The notes: generated from the sequence alone by a model not told the origin. A stretch of 64,000 nucleotides of DNA from Paraspadella gotoi (GCA_051294375.1 CM119266.1:13580735-13644734); one strand, 5' to 3'. Positions 24,103 through 36,643 are shown, numbered from the stretch's first letter. Numbers and translations are program-made.

Positions 24103-24240
24103 TCAGCGGTAGCGGCGATTGTAGGGCGGGTAGCAGGCGTTGCGTCGCTCCGTCGATGACGAGCTCTTCGCAGACAAAGACACTTTGAAGGATGGAGCGA
24201 TCAGTAGAAGAGGGTGGCACATCACAGAGTAGACCAAGTC
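24103..24240 (-). CDS. MARVEL protein: third helix exon
   Basis: The acceptor CCTTACCACAG begins 45 codons in phase 0, the exit phase of the preceding exon (29458). The peptide DLVYSVMCHPLLLIAPSF aligns by eye with the third helix of CKLF-like MARVEL proteins, where a DLV motif starts a Leu/Ile/Ala-rich segment. It continues SLSAKSSSSTERRNACYPP, a plausible loop before helix 4. The charged HP and P inside the helix look like indel effects. An in-frame TGA (24105-24103) follows at once with no clean donor, so this is either an alternative terminus or a small sequence error at the exon end. Confidence 0.55.
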   Translation of the reverse strand, partial: DLVYSVMCHPLLLIAPSFKVSLSAKSSSSTERRNACYPPYNRRYR

Positions 24241-25619
24241 CTGTGGTAAGGAAGCGGGGTGTTGCGGGGGGGGTCATTACATGACGATGAGGAAGACTCG
24301 GCACAGACAAGTTCTGACGAGAGGGTGGGAGGGGAACTTGGATAAGAAGAAGAAATGGATTTCAAATAACAGGTTTGTAGTTTTTTAATGTCAGATCGGA
24401 TATTTGTAAAATATATAAACATATGCACGAAGAAAAAAAACGGGCAAAACTCTCATTTTTGTTTTATATTTTATTAAAAATATTTCATATCAAAAATATC
24501 TAGTAAAAAAAAATAAATTAGCTCCAATCGAATTTACTGGGGCCTGAACAGAAGTCAATAGCCCGACCGATCTCCATTTAAATTTTCTATGCCTCCCATT
24601 TAAATCCGATACAATAATTCCAACTCCCTCCCCTCGTCTCCTCCCTGACTCGCTCTCTGTCTCACCCATTCTCCTCACAAAAGAACAAACTCGATCTCAT
24701 TTCGCATGCAGAAGAACCGAAACGAGAATATTACGTTGAGAAAAAAGCAAAAAAAAAAAAAGACAAAACATTGTCATGAAAACTGGGAGAGCGCCGTTAA
24801 AAGACCTATTTCCATGGGCGAAGACAAGGAGAGAAGGAGAGGGGGTGACAGGGCGTAGAGGGCGGAGAGCAGGGGACAGAGAGAGAGAGAAGAAAATGTC
24901 AAGAGCGTGTGGGTTTTTTAGTGTGAGGTTTAGTGATTGACTCAAAAGAAAGAGACAACAGAAAGATCTAAAGATGAGATGTTTGAAGTAAAAAAATTTC
25001 AACGGAGAGACAAAGTAGTTGTACCATCCGAGGCTTTTTTATCCTCGAAAGTCAGCAGAAAGTGTTTGACTTTAAGTTTGAAAAGGGAGGAGGGTGAAGT
25101 CTGAGGTGAGAAGCGCGAAGACTGACTGAGGAGAAAAAGAAGACATTGTGCGAAAACCTGATACGTTCTGAGAAAATTAATCAAAATAAGAAAAAAAAAA
25201 TCTTTTTCAATGGAATGAGCGGCGGGAAATAAAAAAAAAAAAAGATTAAAAAACATTGTTTCAAGGAACGGCTGCTAATTCTGAAACTGTGTTGTGCGTT
25301 TTCCGCTTTGACAAAAGGACTCATTTTCACTCTTACAACGTTTCCTATCAGTTTGGTTTTTCTCATCTTTTCTTTTCTATTTGTCTGTCTTTTCTCATTC
25401 TCGGATTTTATTTTTCATGCGACGTTTTTCCTTGAAACTTGCTCGAGATTTTTTTGGCTTCATGTCTTCCAGCGTCGCACAATAAGTATACATCATCAGA
25501 GACGTTATGAAGGTATGATAGAGCCAAGTGGGGGAAAACTGGAATCACAAACTCGCTCGCGCTAAACGAGCGACAGCCCATTATAATTCGCAGAGAGAAA
25601 AAAGAAAGTAGAAAAAGAG

Positions 25620-25708
25620 AGAATAGAGGAGAGAAGAGGAGAGTAGAGAAAAAGAGAGAAAGAGTAGTGAGTGAGTGAGTGAGGTGAAGGTGAGAGAGAG
25701 AGAGAGAG

Positions 25709-25765
<57 letters not shown>

Positions 25766-25945
25766 AAACGCGAAAACGGACCGCCTAAAAACGAGCGAGA
25801 AAGAGAGAGAAAAAGAGAAGAGAAATAAGTGAGTGAGTGAGTGAGTGAGTGAGTGAAGTGAGTGAGGTGAGTGAGTGAGTGAGTGAGTGAGTGAGTGAGT
25901 GAGTGAGAGAGAGAGAGAGACGAGAGAGAGAGAGACGAGAGAGAA
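25620..25945 (+). repeat. Compound (GA)n / (GAGT)n block
   Basis: GA dinucleotide tracts alternate with GAGT tetranucleotide runs. A ~70-bp unit containing CGAAAACGGACCGCC(T) and AAACGAGCGAGAA recurs near 25776 and 25945 (CCGGAAAAGGACGCC), which indicates a higher-order duplication. Confidence 0.9.
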
Positions 25946-26604
25946 ACCGGAAAAGGACGCCCCCTAAAAAGCAGAGCGAGAATAGAGAGAGAAACAAACA
26001 AAAGGAAAATGTTGACACACCTGTCGTAAGCAAAAAAAGGAAGGAAAGGGGAAGTTGTTTGCCCGAAAAACCGTTGTTGCGAATCTTAGNNNNNNNNNNN
26101 NNNNNNNNNNNNNNNNNNNNNNNNNNNNNNNNNNNNNNNNNNNNNNNNNNNNNNNNNNNNNNNNNNNNNNNNNNNNNNNNNNNNNNNNNNNNNNNNNNNN
26201 NNNNNNNNNNNNNNNNNNNNNNNNNNNNNNNNNNNNNNNNNNNNNNNNNNNNNNNNNNNNNNNNNNNNNNNNNNNNNNNNNNNNNNNNNNNNNNNNNNNN
26301 NNNNNNNNNNNNNNNNNNNNNNNNNNNNNNNNNNNNNNNNNNNNNNNNNNNNNNNNNNNNNNNNNNNNNNNNNNNNNNNNNNNNNNNNNNNNNNNNNNNN
26401 NNNNNNNNNNNNNNNNNNNNNNNNNNNNNNNNNNNNNNNNNNNNNNNNNNNNNNNNNNNNNNNNNNNNNNNNNNNNNNNNNNNNNNNNNNNNNNNNNNNN
26501 NNNNNNNNNNNNNNNNNNNNNNNNNNNNNNNNNNNNNNNNNNNNNNNNNNNNNNNNNNNNNNNNNNNNNNNNNNNNNNNNNNNNNNNNNNNNNNNNNNNN
26601 NNNN

Positions 26605-27335
26605 TTTTAAAAAACTATTTAAAAATAAATATTTTGTCAAAATATGTATTACCTAATTACCTTCACCTTAAACACTAATCAGTAATCACCCCTAATCATA
26701 AACCACCCCCTAAACCACCCTTAACCCTAAAGTCCCCTTAACCCCAGTTGGCGAAAAAAAAAATTATGCCGAAAAGGGTAGCAGCGAAAAAAAAAGAGAT
26801 TGCATCGCTCCAGTCGCACCATTCGCTCCTGTCACTTCTGTCGCTCCAGTCGCTTCTATCGCTCCAGTCGCTATAACTCGTACCGAACGACCAGGTGACT
26901 GCGTCGCTGCGCGAGGAAGAAGTGCCAAGCCTTTTTTTAAAAAATACAGTCGCCACGCGCTGATAATCGGTTCTTAGGAAAAAAGCTTCTTTTATTGCGA
27001 AAAATAGGATTAATAGAATATTTTGCATAATGTGTGTAAAGATTATGAATATAAGACGTGAAATTTAAAATGTAGTACTGTAGTAAAGATAAAACCATAG
27101 AAAAAGTTGTATAAAAAGTGAAAAATCAATTCATACAGGCGTAACGCTCCCTCTAAATAGTGCAAATTTAATTCGACTATGGTTGTATGTCGCATGTGGC
27201 TCGAGTATTGAGTGACGAAGTAAAACCGCCTACGTATGTATATTTTATAGAGGTGAAAGACGTAACAACTTTATGAATCTTTCGATAAAAATCTTAAAAG
27301 AAAATCCGTTTTTATCTTTAGTTTTTAAAATTTTT
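26605..27335. other. Telomere-like words and a CGCTCCAGT minisatellite
   Basis: 26650-26750 is rich in CCTAA/TTAACC words. 26805-26880 carries five CGCTCC-type repeats spaced 9-18 bp apart (TCGCTCCAGTCGC, CGCTCCTGTCAC). No gene supported. Confidence 0.6.
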
Positions 27336-27521
27336 NNNNNNNNNNNNNNNNNNNNNNNNNNNNNNNNNNNNNNNNNNNNNNNNNNNNNNNNNNNNNNNNN
27401 NNNNNNNNNNNNNNNNNNNNNNNNNNNNNNNNNNNNNNNNNNNNNNNNNNNNNNNNNNNNNNNNNNNNNNNNNNNNNNNNNNNNNNNNNNNNNNNNNNNN
27501 NNNNNNNNNNNNNNNNNNNNN

Positions 27522-28806
27522 TCCTCTTCATTCGCTCTTTCATTCTTGTTCTGAAAAAGAGCGAGCCTTTAAGAATGAGAGTCCTAATCAAAAGCTCATG
27601 ATCATTCATCATTTTCCCATTCACCGTGAAACAGTGAGGAAAGGTAATTCGCGTCCCGTCTCGACTCGGCGCGCGATTCCTGCGTCGATGTTGAATTTCG
27701 GGCGAATTGGTGGGGGGAGGGCTGGTAAGGAAGCCTTACTTTTTAAGGTGGAGTTCTTTGATTTTAAAATAATGATGTAGAAAGATAAATAAACAAGATT
27801 GAAGGTTTTGAAGGCATTTTTTTTTATAGTAGAAAAATCCTAACCTTAGTTTGAATTCGGCAATTAACCCTCTCACCGAATAACGTGAAAAAAACGTGAA
27901 TTTAATTAACGCTAACGAGTTTCAGCGATCGTATTTTTCCGTCTCGACACGACAAACTCATTAATCCTCGCCAAATGCAATAGAGTTAATAAATGAATTA
28001 GGCGGACGAGGGAGGATAAGTTAGGGTTCGAGGGTGAGTTGGCGGCTAATTGAGGTTTCGGTTCCGGGGAAACGGAAACGACCGAGAAACGAATGGCCCG
28101 ACAGTAGACCGGACCTGAGGATCGGACCGGACTGGAGACCGGACATGAGGTCCGGAACCGTGGACTGTGGGAAGTTATGGCCGGATGAACGGATGAGCGG
28201 TGACTCGAAATGCTAATCGAAAAACTGTAAAAGAGATGATAAAATAGCGTAATTTAAAACCACAAACAACTATAAAGAAGTGCTTTAAACAATAAAGAGA
28301 AAAATGAGTAAAATAAGAAACAAAATGTGGACGCAAAAATCGAAGACGAATGAAAAAAAAATAAAGTGTAAAATTTTGTAAAAATGATATAAAAGTCACT
28401 CTGCTACAGTTTCAACGTATAGTATAAAACCAGAGACTAAAATCCGATGAATTACTAAAGAAGAACGGTGATTCCAATATATTACACCGCAGTGACTTTA
28501 TTTTCACTAGTATTTCTCTTTGATCATATAATATGACATGACATAACATGATTAAAAAACTTTCCCTTTGTATTCACTGCATCGAAATTCCATATAGTTT
28601 TAGGATTTCCTGAGGGCGGTCACTTTGATTTATGGTCTTTTCTGTCTTCAAAAATGAGCAACCAACTAATAGGCGAATTATATGAATTTTTAATGAAAAG
28701 TAGGACAGACCGAAGTACAGATATACCAATCAGACAGGACCGACCGACCAAAAAGTGACTTATTGAGTTGCTCCATGAGTACTCGCGGCGCAACTAAAAA
28801 TTTACC
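27522..28806. other. Intron of MARVEL gene, no exon seen
   Basis: A GC-rich patch (28030-28190) contains several GACCGGAC words related to the minisatellite at 28807. The remainder is AT-rich. Confidence 0.5.
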
Positions 28807-28920
28807 GTATGAATGACCAGACGAAAGATCGGACGAAAGACCGGACGAAAGACCGGACGAATGACCGGACGAATGACCGGACGAAAGGCCGGACAAAAGA
28901 CCGGACGAAAGACCGGACCG
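28807..28920 (-). repeat. 11-bp minisatellite GACCGGACGAA
   Basis: About ten head-to-tail copies with single-base variation (GATCGG, GGCCGG, GACAAA). Related GACCGGAC words occur 650-720 bp upstream in this window. Confidence 0.9.
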
Positions 28921-29053
28921 GGTAAACATGGTAGAAAAAATGAATGGAAAAGCTGAACGTGTGTGGACGCGGGCTCGTGGAGCGGGGGAAAATTGTTTTG
29001 GGTATTTTTACCGAAAAAGTCAGAAACTAATAACTCGCTGAGATAGAGAAAAA

Positions 29054-29120
<67 letters not shown>

Positions 29121-29130
29121 GGAGAGAGAG
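29054..29130 (+). repeat. (GA)n microsatellite
   Basis: Interrupted GA run of ~75 bp in a MARVEL-gene intron. Confidence 0.95.
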
Positions 29131-29457
29131 TGAAAAAAGCTGAACCTGGATAAATGAAGTTATGTATAGAACTTTTTACAAAACTAACTCGATTTGCTGA
29201 ACTTAAAAAGATTTTTAAAAATTCTTTATATGATGATATTGAATATGATTTTGGGGAAGCAAACTTCAAAAAAAAAAAAAAATAAAATAAAAGAATATTA
29301 AGACAGTGTAAAGTAGAAAAAGGGAGAGATCGGGAGGAAGGGAGAAGAGAAGGAGAAGGCGAGAAAGAGAAGCCGCGACATCGGGAGAGAGAGAGAGAGA
29401 GTTAAAGAGAGATAGAGACGGAGTGAATCTGAAGGAAAGATAAATATAAAGCCTCAC

Positions 29458-29634
29458 CAAAAAAGCAAAGGGGATGGTGTGAAAGACGGCGTCGAGGTTG
29501 AGGAGGAAGATGAGGAGGAGCGAGGAGGTGAGGAGGAGCATCATGATGACGATGAGGAGGAAGAAGTGTTGTCCGGTCGTCCGGTCGCTGAGGCCGACGT
29601 GTCCGGTCAGTCCGATCACGACGAGGCCCAGCGC
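29458..29634 (-). CDS. MARVEL-domain membrane protein: helices 1-2 exon
   Basis: The acceptor CTCCTTCCAG and donor TTTTTG|GTGAGG enclose exactly 59 codons, phase 0 to 0. The peptide completes helix 1 (ALGLVVIGLTGHVG), has a short polar loop (LSDRTTGQ), then a long helix 2 (FFLLIVIMMLLLTSSLLL) followed by NLDAVFHTIPFAFL leading into helix 3. This helix-loop-helix layout with LLxLNLD after helix 2 is that of MARVEL/CKLF-like four-span proteins (CMTM, occludin/physin superfamily), which act in membrane apposition and vesicle traffic. The exact subfamily is not identified. Preceded by the 34271 exon and followed by the 24240 exon. Confidence 0.75.
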
Positions 29635-29772
29635 CTGGAAGGAGGAGGGGAGAAAGAGATAAGTGGGGAAAAAATGTAAATAATAAACGAGGGGAAAATG
29701 GTACGGTTCATAATTGATGGAGCGAGAGACTGGCGAGAGTGGGATGGAGAGAGAGAGAGACAGAGAGAGAGA

Positions 29773-29803
<31 letters not shown>

Positions 29804-30514
29804 CGCGTAAAGTTAATGATATTTCGAGACGCTGGGAATAGAACGTTTTGGTAAACAGATCTCAGAATTTTATCAAAGTTTATTTTTTTAACTTTTCTTT
29901 GATTCATTCTCAGAAAAGTAAAAATGCTGCGGAGGACGAACGTGGCTGCTAGCAGCTGTCGCAGAAACGGTTGCCGTGGCTGGTACTGCTTGGTATCAGC
30001 TGGCGAAGTTATCAATCTAGGCGCTTCTTTTTAAAAGTAAATTGAATCTGAAACGAAAAACAAAAGAAGAAGGAAAAAACTAAATTCTCTCTTACGGAGA
30101 CAACCTTCTTTGTTGTTATTGTTTTCATTCACATCGAATTCGCCCTGATTTACTTAAACTACTCAAACTTCCTCCCATTCAATTTCTCCGACCCCTTACC
30201 CTCTCTCTCATTCAGAAGCGATTTTCTGAGGAAACGATCGAGCCGCGAACCCCATTCGTTCCCGACCACGGGCCCCATCTCTTACGTCTCGTTTTATTTA
30301 ATTTTGTCGTTCGTTCCCTCTCTTCCCCCAACCCCCTAAGTTCCACAACTCCAACACCCTCCGCAAGCTCACACCCCCCTCTGTCGCGCGAAGAAAGGTA
30401 AGTTGATTCGCGATTCGAGCGCAAAAAGATTAAAAAAAAAAGAGGGAGGACGTTAATCACGACGGGTCACGAGGGTCACGGAGGGCGTGGCTGTTTCCGG
30501 CGATAAGACGTCAC

Positions 30515-30583
<69 letters not shown>

Positions 30584-30839
30584 AGAAGAACTTCGCTTCA
30601 ACCAAAACAACGAGAAGACGACGATTACACTCCGACGACGACGACGACGAAGACGACGACGAGGACAACGTCCGTTAAATTATAAATATCTCGTAAATGG
30701 AAAGAAAACAGTAGCTATCATATGCAGAAAAAAAAAAGAGATGAAATACTTTTTCTTATTCTGTTTTTCCTCTTTCCCCCCCCCTCGCGCTTCCCCCGCC
30801 TCTTGTGAATATGGGAATAAGGTCTCAAGCAAATTCGGC
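29635..30839. other. Intron of MARVEL gene
   Basis: Contains (GA)n near 29749-29807, a GA-rich cluster 30520-30590 followed by a GACGAC repeat (30632-30665), and no supported exon. Confidence 0.5.
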
Positions 30840-30908
30840 CGACAAATCTGCCGACAAGATGGTTGACAAATTTACCGACAAGATGGCTGACAAACTGGCC
30901 GACAGACT
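30840..30908 (+). repeat. Short imperfect repeat coding ADK units
   Basis: Five to six degenerate 12-bp units around GCCGACAAATCT/GCTGACAAACTG, separated by AAGATG. In the plus frame they give SADKSADKMVDKFTDKM. The open frame continues to a stop at 30990, but without splice evidence. Confidence 0.6.
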
Positions 30909-31300
30909 ATATAGTTCGGTTTCGTCGAAGCTCAATCTCTCCGCGTGCGACGCCCTTCAAAAAGATGAATGGATTTCTGTTTACACCTGAAAAAAAAAAT
31001 AAAGAAAAGAAAAAGAAAAAAAAAAGAGGACTTATGTTGTTGGTTGTTTGCGACTTTTATCCCTTCCACGGACGAAGTCTGGAGAGAGAGCTTAAGGGGG
31101 GGACGCCAAGAAATAGGCTTGGAGGCGGTGGAGTGTGGAGGGAGTGTGGGTGTGGAGACGAGGGTGTGGACGGATTGAGTAGTGGACAAATTGGAGGAAT
31201 ATCAACTTCGAGAAAAGATCGAAAGACTCTTCGGCTCCAGTGTGTTGCGGGGCGGGGGATAGTTCGCTGGCAAATGGTCGCCGCTCAAAGAGTTAGATGA

Positions 31301-33194
31301 GGGAACGGAGATTATATAAATATTTATTTATATAAATAGAGCAAAGTAACCAATATCTTATATGGCACCGGTCCTTCTTTAATGTGTGAAAAACTATTTC
31401 GAACTAGTAAGACCTATAGACATTATTTATCGCGAGACAAAGTTTTTACTTAAACATCAAAACCAAAGGCCAAAACGCCATCCGACGTCAAAAAAGAAAA
31501 AAAAATGCCTCGTATTCGAATCACGCCAACGGCGGCCCTTTTCGCGTCTCGTCGCGCGCCAAGTCTTGCATACTTGTATTAGCCATTCTTTCTTTTTAGT
31601 TTCGTTGCTCTTTTATTTTTTTTACCGTCACGTGTCCACTTTTGTTTCCATCTCACTCTCTTTCTTTTTTCCCCTCCATATTTTTTTTTTTTTTTTGGGC
31701 CGGCACCGGCTCGGTTCTTTTGTTTTGGTCCCGTTATTCATCTCCAGGGGGATTTTCTGCTTCTCTTTGAACTCGCCACCGGAAGCCAGCGAAGACGCTG
31801 ACGATAACGACGGCGATAACTCAACTCCTCCCGGCGACGGAGGATGAGAAGGAGGAGGAGGAGGATGAGGAGGAGGGTAAGGTTGGGGCGGGNNNNNNNN
31901 NNNNNNNNNNNNNNNNNNNNNNNNNNNNNNNNNNNNNNNNNNNNNNNNNNNNNNNNNNNNNNNNNNNNNNNNNNNNNNNNNNNNNNNNNNNNNNNNNNNN
32001 NNNNNNNNNNNNNNNNNNNNNNNNNNNNNNNNNNNNNNNNNNNNNNNNNNNNNNNNNNNNNNNNNNNNNNNNNNNNNNNNNNNNNNNNNNNNNNNNNNNN
32101 NNNNNNNNNNNNNNNNNNNNNNNNNNNNNNNNNNNNNNNNNNNNNNNNNNNNNNNNNNNNNNNNNNNNNNNNNNNNNNNNNNNNNNNNNNNNNNNNNNNN
32201 NNNNNNNNNNNNNNNNNNNNNNNNNNNNNNNNNNNNNNNNNNNNNNNNNNNNNNNNNNNNNNNNNNNNNNNNNNNNNNNNNNNNNNNNNNNNNNNNNNNN
32301 NNNNNNNNNNNNNNNNNNNNNNNNNNNNNNNNNNNNNNNNNNNNNNNNNNNNNNNNNNNNNNNNNNNNNNNNNNNNNNNNNNNNNNNNNNNNNNNNNNNN
32401 NNNNNNNNNNNNNNNNNNNNNNNNNNNNNNNNNNNNNNNNNNNNNNNNNNNNNNNNNNNNNNNNNNNNNNNNNNNNNNNNNNNNNNNNNNNNNNNNNNNN
32501 NNNNNNNNNNNNNNNNNNNNNNNNNNNNNNNNNNNNNNNNNNNNNNNNNNNNNNNNNNNNNNNNNNNNNNNNNNNNNNNNNNNNNNNNNNNNNNNNNNNN
32601 NNNNNNNNNNNNNNNNNNNNNNNNNNNNNNNNNNNNNNNNNNNNNNNNNNNNNNNNNNNNNNNNNNNNNNNNNNNNNNNNNNNNNNNNAACAAGCCGGTG
32701 CCGGGCTTCAAAGCAAACTGCCGCGGATACGTGACCGGAATAGCAAAACATTTCGACGATTAAATTCTTCAAATCCTTTCGGTTTACATACGTTTTTTTT
32801 TCGGGTTAAACTCCTGTTTGGATTCAATTTCTACTTGTTGCCACATTACCTTTTCGATTTTTCCGTTGTACAGCTTTAGTCTGGGGTAAGAATTATAAAA
32901 CTATATCAAACTGTCAGTCGGGTTACGTAAATCTTCTACCGACATTGGTCAAAAAAAAAAAAAAATAGTGATACCATAAAAGCCACCGGGCTTCCTACCG
33001 AACTTCACACGGTGAAAACAAGAATTGAGAAAAAGAAATAAAGAGAATACGAATTTTCGTCTTTAAGTTTTTTTTTCCTTTTTTGAGAGCGAGAGAAAGG
33101 AATAGCACTTTTTTTTTCGGGGAAGGCAATTTTCTTCTTTGGTTAAAGTATGTCTTCCGTTCGGCTGTCGGCTCGACGGCTCTCTTTTCCAAAT
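31301..33194. other. No gene supported; contains 796-N gap
   Basis: T-rich sequence with GAGGAG repeats beside the gap (31840-31890). 33155-33190 and 33460-33490 share the word CGGCTGTCGGCTC, flanking the small element at 33195. Confidence 0.4.
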
Positions 33195-33442
33195 GCGCCC
33201 CATTTCTGTTCCTTAATTCCCGAATTTAATTTTAATCATAATAATCTAAATTTATTAATAAAGCCAAAACTTAATCACTAATCGTAATCCCTAACCTTAA
33301 TCCCAAACTCTAACCAAATATTTAACCATAAACCCTAATCCTTAAATCTTTAACCTAAAACCTAATCACTCAACCTAATCTTTAACTTAATCTTTAAACC
33401 TATAAACTAATTAAATTCCGAATTGAGGATGAAATGGGGCGC
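33195..33442. mobile_element. 248-bp MITE-like element with telomere-like interior
   Basis: The ends are inverted: GCGCCCCATTTC at 33195 and its reverse complement GAAATGGGGCGC at 33431-33442. Similarity extends inward over ~34 bp (CCT..AATTC..GAATTTAAT). The interior is a degenerate array of TAATCC, CTAACC, TTAACC and AAACCC words. No target-site duplication is certain. Confidence 0.6.
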
Positions 33443-33577
33443 TTAGGAAAAATAAGGCCGGCTCGGCTGTCGGCTCAGCTCGGCTGTCGGCCATTAGGGA
33501 AAACAATTCTTTACCGCAACCAACCTTGAAAGCCGGAAAACGGCAGAAGGAAAAAGAGGCGTTTAGATCGTGTGACG

Positions 33578-33650
33578 CTTCAACTGTCTGTCTGTCTCTC
33601 AGACTGTCTGTATCTTAGTCAGTCTGTCTCTCAGTCAGTCCGTCTGTTGG
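33578..33650 (+). repeat. (CTGT)n-type degenerate microsatellite
   Basis: Repeated CTGTCTGTCTGT and CAGTCAGTC words over ~70 bp. Confidence 0.85.
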
Positions 33651-33923
33651 TCTCTTTGCCTGACACTTTGTGTGGCTCTTTACTTAAATATTTTTTTCAT
33701 ACTGTAAAAAAATAAGAAAAAAAAAATTAAAAAACTTTCTGAACAAGAAAAAATAAAATTCTAATCTTATTTTGTATTTTAAAGAAATTAACAAAGAAAC
33801 CGCCAGCGTTTCACTGAGCTTAATTTCGCTTGAAAATTTTCTAATTTTTACTTTTTTTTTATAACAAATGGGAATAATCTTTCTTCTCTAAAATTCCATT
33901 TTCTGAGTTTTACTTTAATTTTT

Positions 33924-33928
<5 letters not shown>

Positions 33929-34008
<80 letters not shown>
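33929..34008 (+). repeat. (CT)n microsatellite
   Basis: 80-bp CT run starting ~20 bp inside the intron downstream of the 34030 donor; on the transcribed strand it is a purine (GA) tract. Confidence 0.95.
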
Positions 34009-34012
<4 letters not shown>

Positions 34013-34029
34013 CCCACCCGCCCACTCAC

Positions 34030-34271
34030 CATTGCGAGCATCTTGAGTATTCCGATGACAGAGAGCGGAAACTCCTTGACGAACTTGAGATTTCCTTTGG
34101 TCGGGTTTTCGAAAATGGCGTTGATGGAGGAGGGCGATGACGTCACCGTCGAGTTTCCTCGTTTCGCGTTCGACGTCTGATTCGTCGTCGTCGTCGTCGA
34201 GGAGGAGGTGACGGAAGGCGGCGCCAGGGTCGCAGCCGTAGAACCGGACGCCGCTGCCGCCGTCAACATGG
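34030..34271 (-). CDS. MARVEL protein: Ser/Thr linker and start of helix 1
   Basis: The acceptor CCGTTTCCTTCCAG and donor GCAATG|GTGAGT give 242 bases (2 + 80 codons), entering in phase 1 and leaving in phase 0. The first ~55 residues are a low-complexity Ala/Ser/Thr linker (SVTSSSTTTTTNQTSNA). It then reads NAIFENPTKGNLKFVKEF and PLSVIGILKMLAM, the juxtamembrane and first half of helix 1 of a MARVEL domain. The intron after KMLAM sits where the plus-strand exon at 4951 also ends (KMAQV). The ATG at the exon start is not needed as a start codon, because phase links it to upstream exons. Confidence 0.7.
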
Positions 34272-35272
<1,001 letters not shown>

Positions 35273-35655
35273 TTTAGTTAAAAAAAAAGGGAAACATAAA
35301 TAAATGGTTAATATCCAACGTTTGACAAGAATCACGTTTCGTTTTGTTTCGCCCTTCCTTTCTTCATCTCTCCCCTTCCCTTTCTTTCCTTATTTAAGCC
35401 GAAACATTGACTTCGTCTGACCCTATCGGCTGAGCGGTGCGCCACCTCCCGCGAATGAAGGGAAAAAAAAGAAAAAAATAGGGAAAAATAAGGAATATGG
35501 ACGTCGTAAATCCTCTTCGTCTCGATTTATCGTCATCGTAGTCGTTCTCATCGTCGTCGTCGTCTTCGTCGTCTTCGTCGTTGGTGTCTCACTTATGAGG
35601 AAGTCTCGAGGTAAGTCGCATTTTTTAAACCTGACTTCTTCTTTTTCGGTTAACC

Positions 35656-35847
35656 AATTTTAAACCTGTCAAACAAAGTAGAGTTAAATTTAAAAAGTCA
35701 GTGTCGTATCATCATATCGCCATTTGCGGTGAGAAAACGTCTTGACTGATAATTTTAAACTTGTCAAACAAAGTAGAGTTAAATTTAAAAAGTCAGTGTC
35801 GTATCATCATATCGCCATTTTCTGTGAGAAAACGTTTTGACTGATAA
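35656..35847 (+). repeat. 95-bp tandem duplication
   Basis: Two adjacent copies (35656-35750 and 35751-35847), each starting AATTTTAAAC and ending TGACTGAT, with only about four differences (for example CCTGTC/CTTGTC and TTGCGGTG/TTCTGTG). Confidence 0.9.
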
Positions 35848-35964
35848 TTATATGATATATATATCATATTATATTATTTGTTATAAAAAAATTCATATTC
35901 AAAATACTTCTACGTCTTCGTCGCCGTCGTCATTTCATCTCTCGATCGTAAACCGCATTCCCAC

Positions 35965-36054
35965 CTGGAGGCGTGGCCAAAAGATGACTGCTGGTATCCA
36001 TGGCGACCGGACCGGAACGAATTCTTCCATTGGACATCAAAATTTGACCGTTGC
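35965..36054 (-). CDS. MARVEL gene: N-terminal region exon (30 aa)
   Basis: The acceptor TGTTTCCTAG and donor CCTCCAG|GTGGGA enclose 90 bases, entering and leaving in phase 1. This matches the phase 1 exit of the 36592 exon and the phase 1 entry of the 34271 exon. The peptide is GNGQILMSNGRIRSGPV then AMDTSSHLLATPP, polar and without a recognised domain. Confidence 0.65.
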
Positions 36055-36591
36055 CTAGGAAACAAGGAAGAAGAAGATGAGGAAAGGGAGAAGTGTTCGG
36101 GGTGAAAAAAAAAAAAGGGTCACCGCAAATATATATAAAAATATATATATAAAAAAAGAAAGATAAGGAAGAAGATAAAGAAGATAAGAAAAAAAAATTA
36201 AAAAAAGATGGAAGGACGAAAAGTCATTAGATAATGAGAAATTCAGGGAGAGATTGACAAGGCTTGGGGGAAGATAGGATAGATGATGGATAACGCGAAA
36301 GGAGGTCGACGACGACGACGACGACGACGGAAAATGAGAAATGTTGATCTAAACGTTAATGGAAATCAATTTAGAAGAATATTGGCCCAATATTGCGAAA
36401 TTAGGAGGTTTCTCTCTATAACGAAGGTAAAATCGAAAGGTCATTCTAGTAAAGCTCATTTTTTCGCCACCTTTACATATTCGGTCGATAACAGATATTG
36501 CAAATGACAAGACCAACAGAGTTTCATCCATATTCATTTTTTTAGATCAAAACCAAACTTGCATTTCGTAGAAAAAAAAAAGAAAGATTAC

Positions 36592-36643
36592 CGGTCATGG
36601 CGGGGTTTTGCGGCGTGATCGAACCGTAGCGATCGTGAGTATT
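36592..36643 (-). CDS. MARVEL gene: N-terminal region small exon (17 aa)
   Basis: The acceptor CATTCCAACAG and donor GACCG|GTAATC give 52 bases, phase 0 entry and phase 1 exit. The peptide is NTHDRYGSITPQNPAMT. Its phases are what the flanking exons (37229 and 36054) require. Confidence 0.6.

Noticed and set aside
25903-26678. Open frames spanning N runs (also 31738-32772, 39504-40139, 56651-57787)
   Set aside because: Most of each frame is unknown sequence. Only the sequenced flanks were considered.
28807-28920. CRISPR-like array
   Set aside because: The units are 11 bp and contiguous with no spacers, in a eukaryotic intron.
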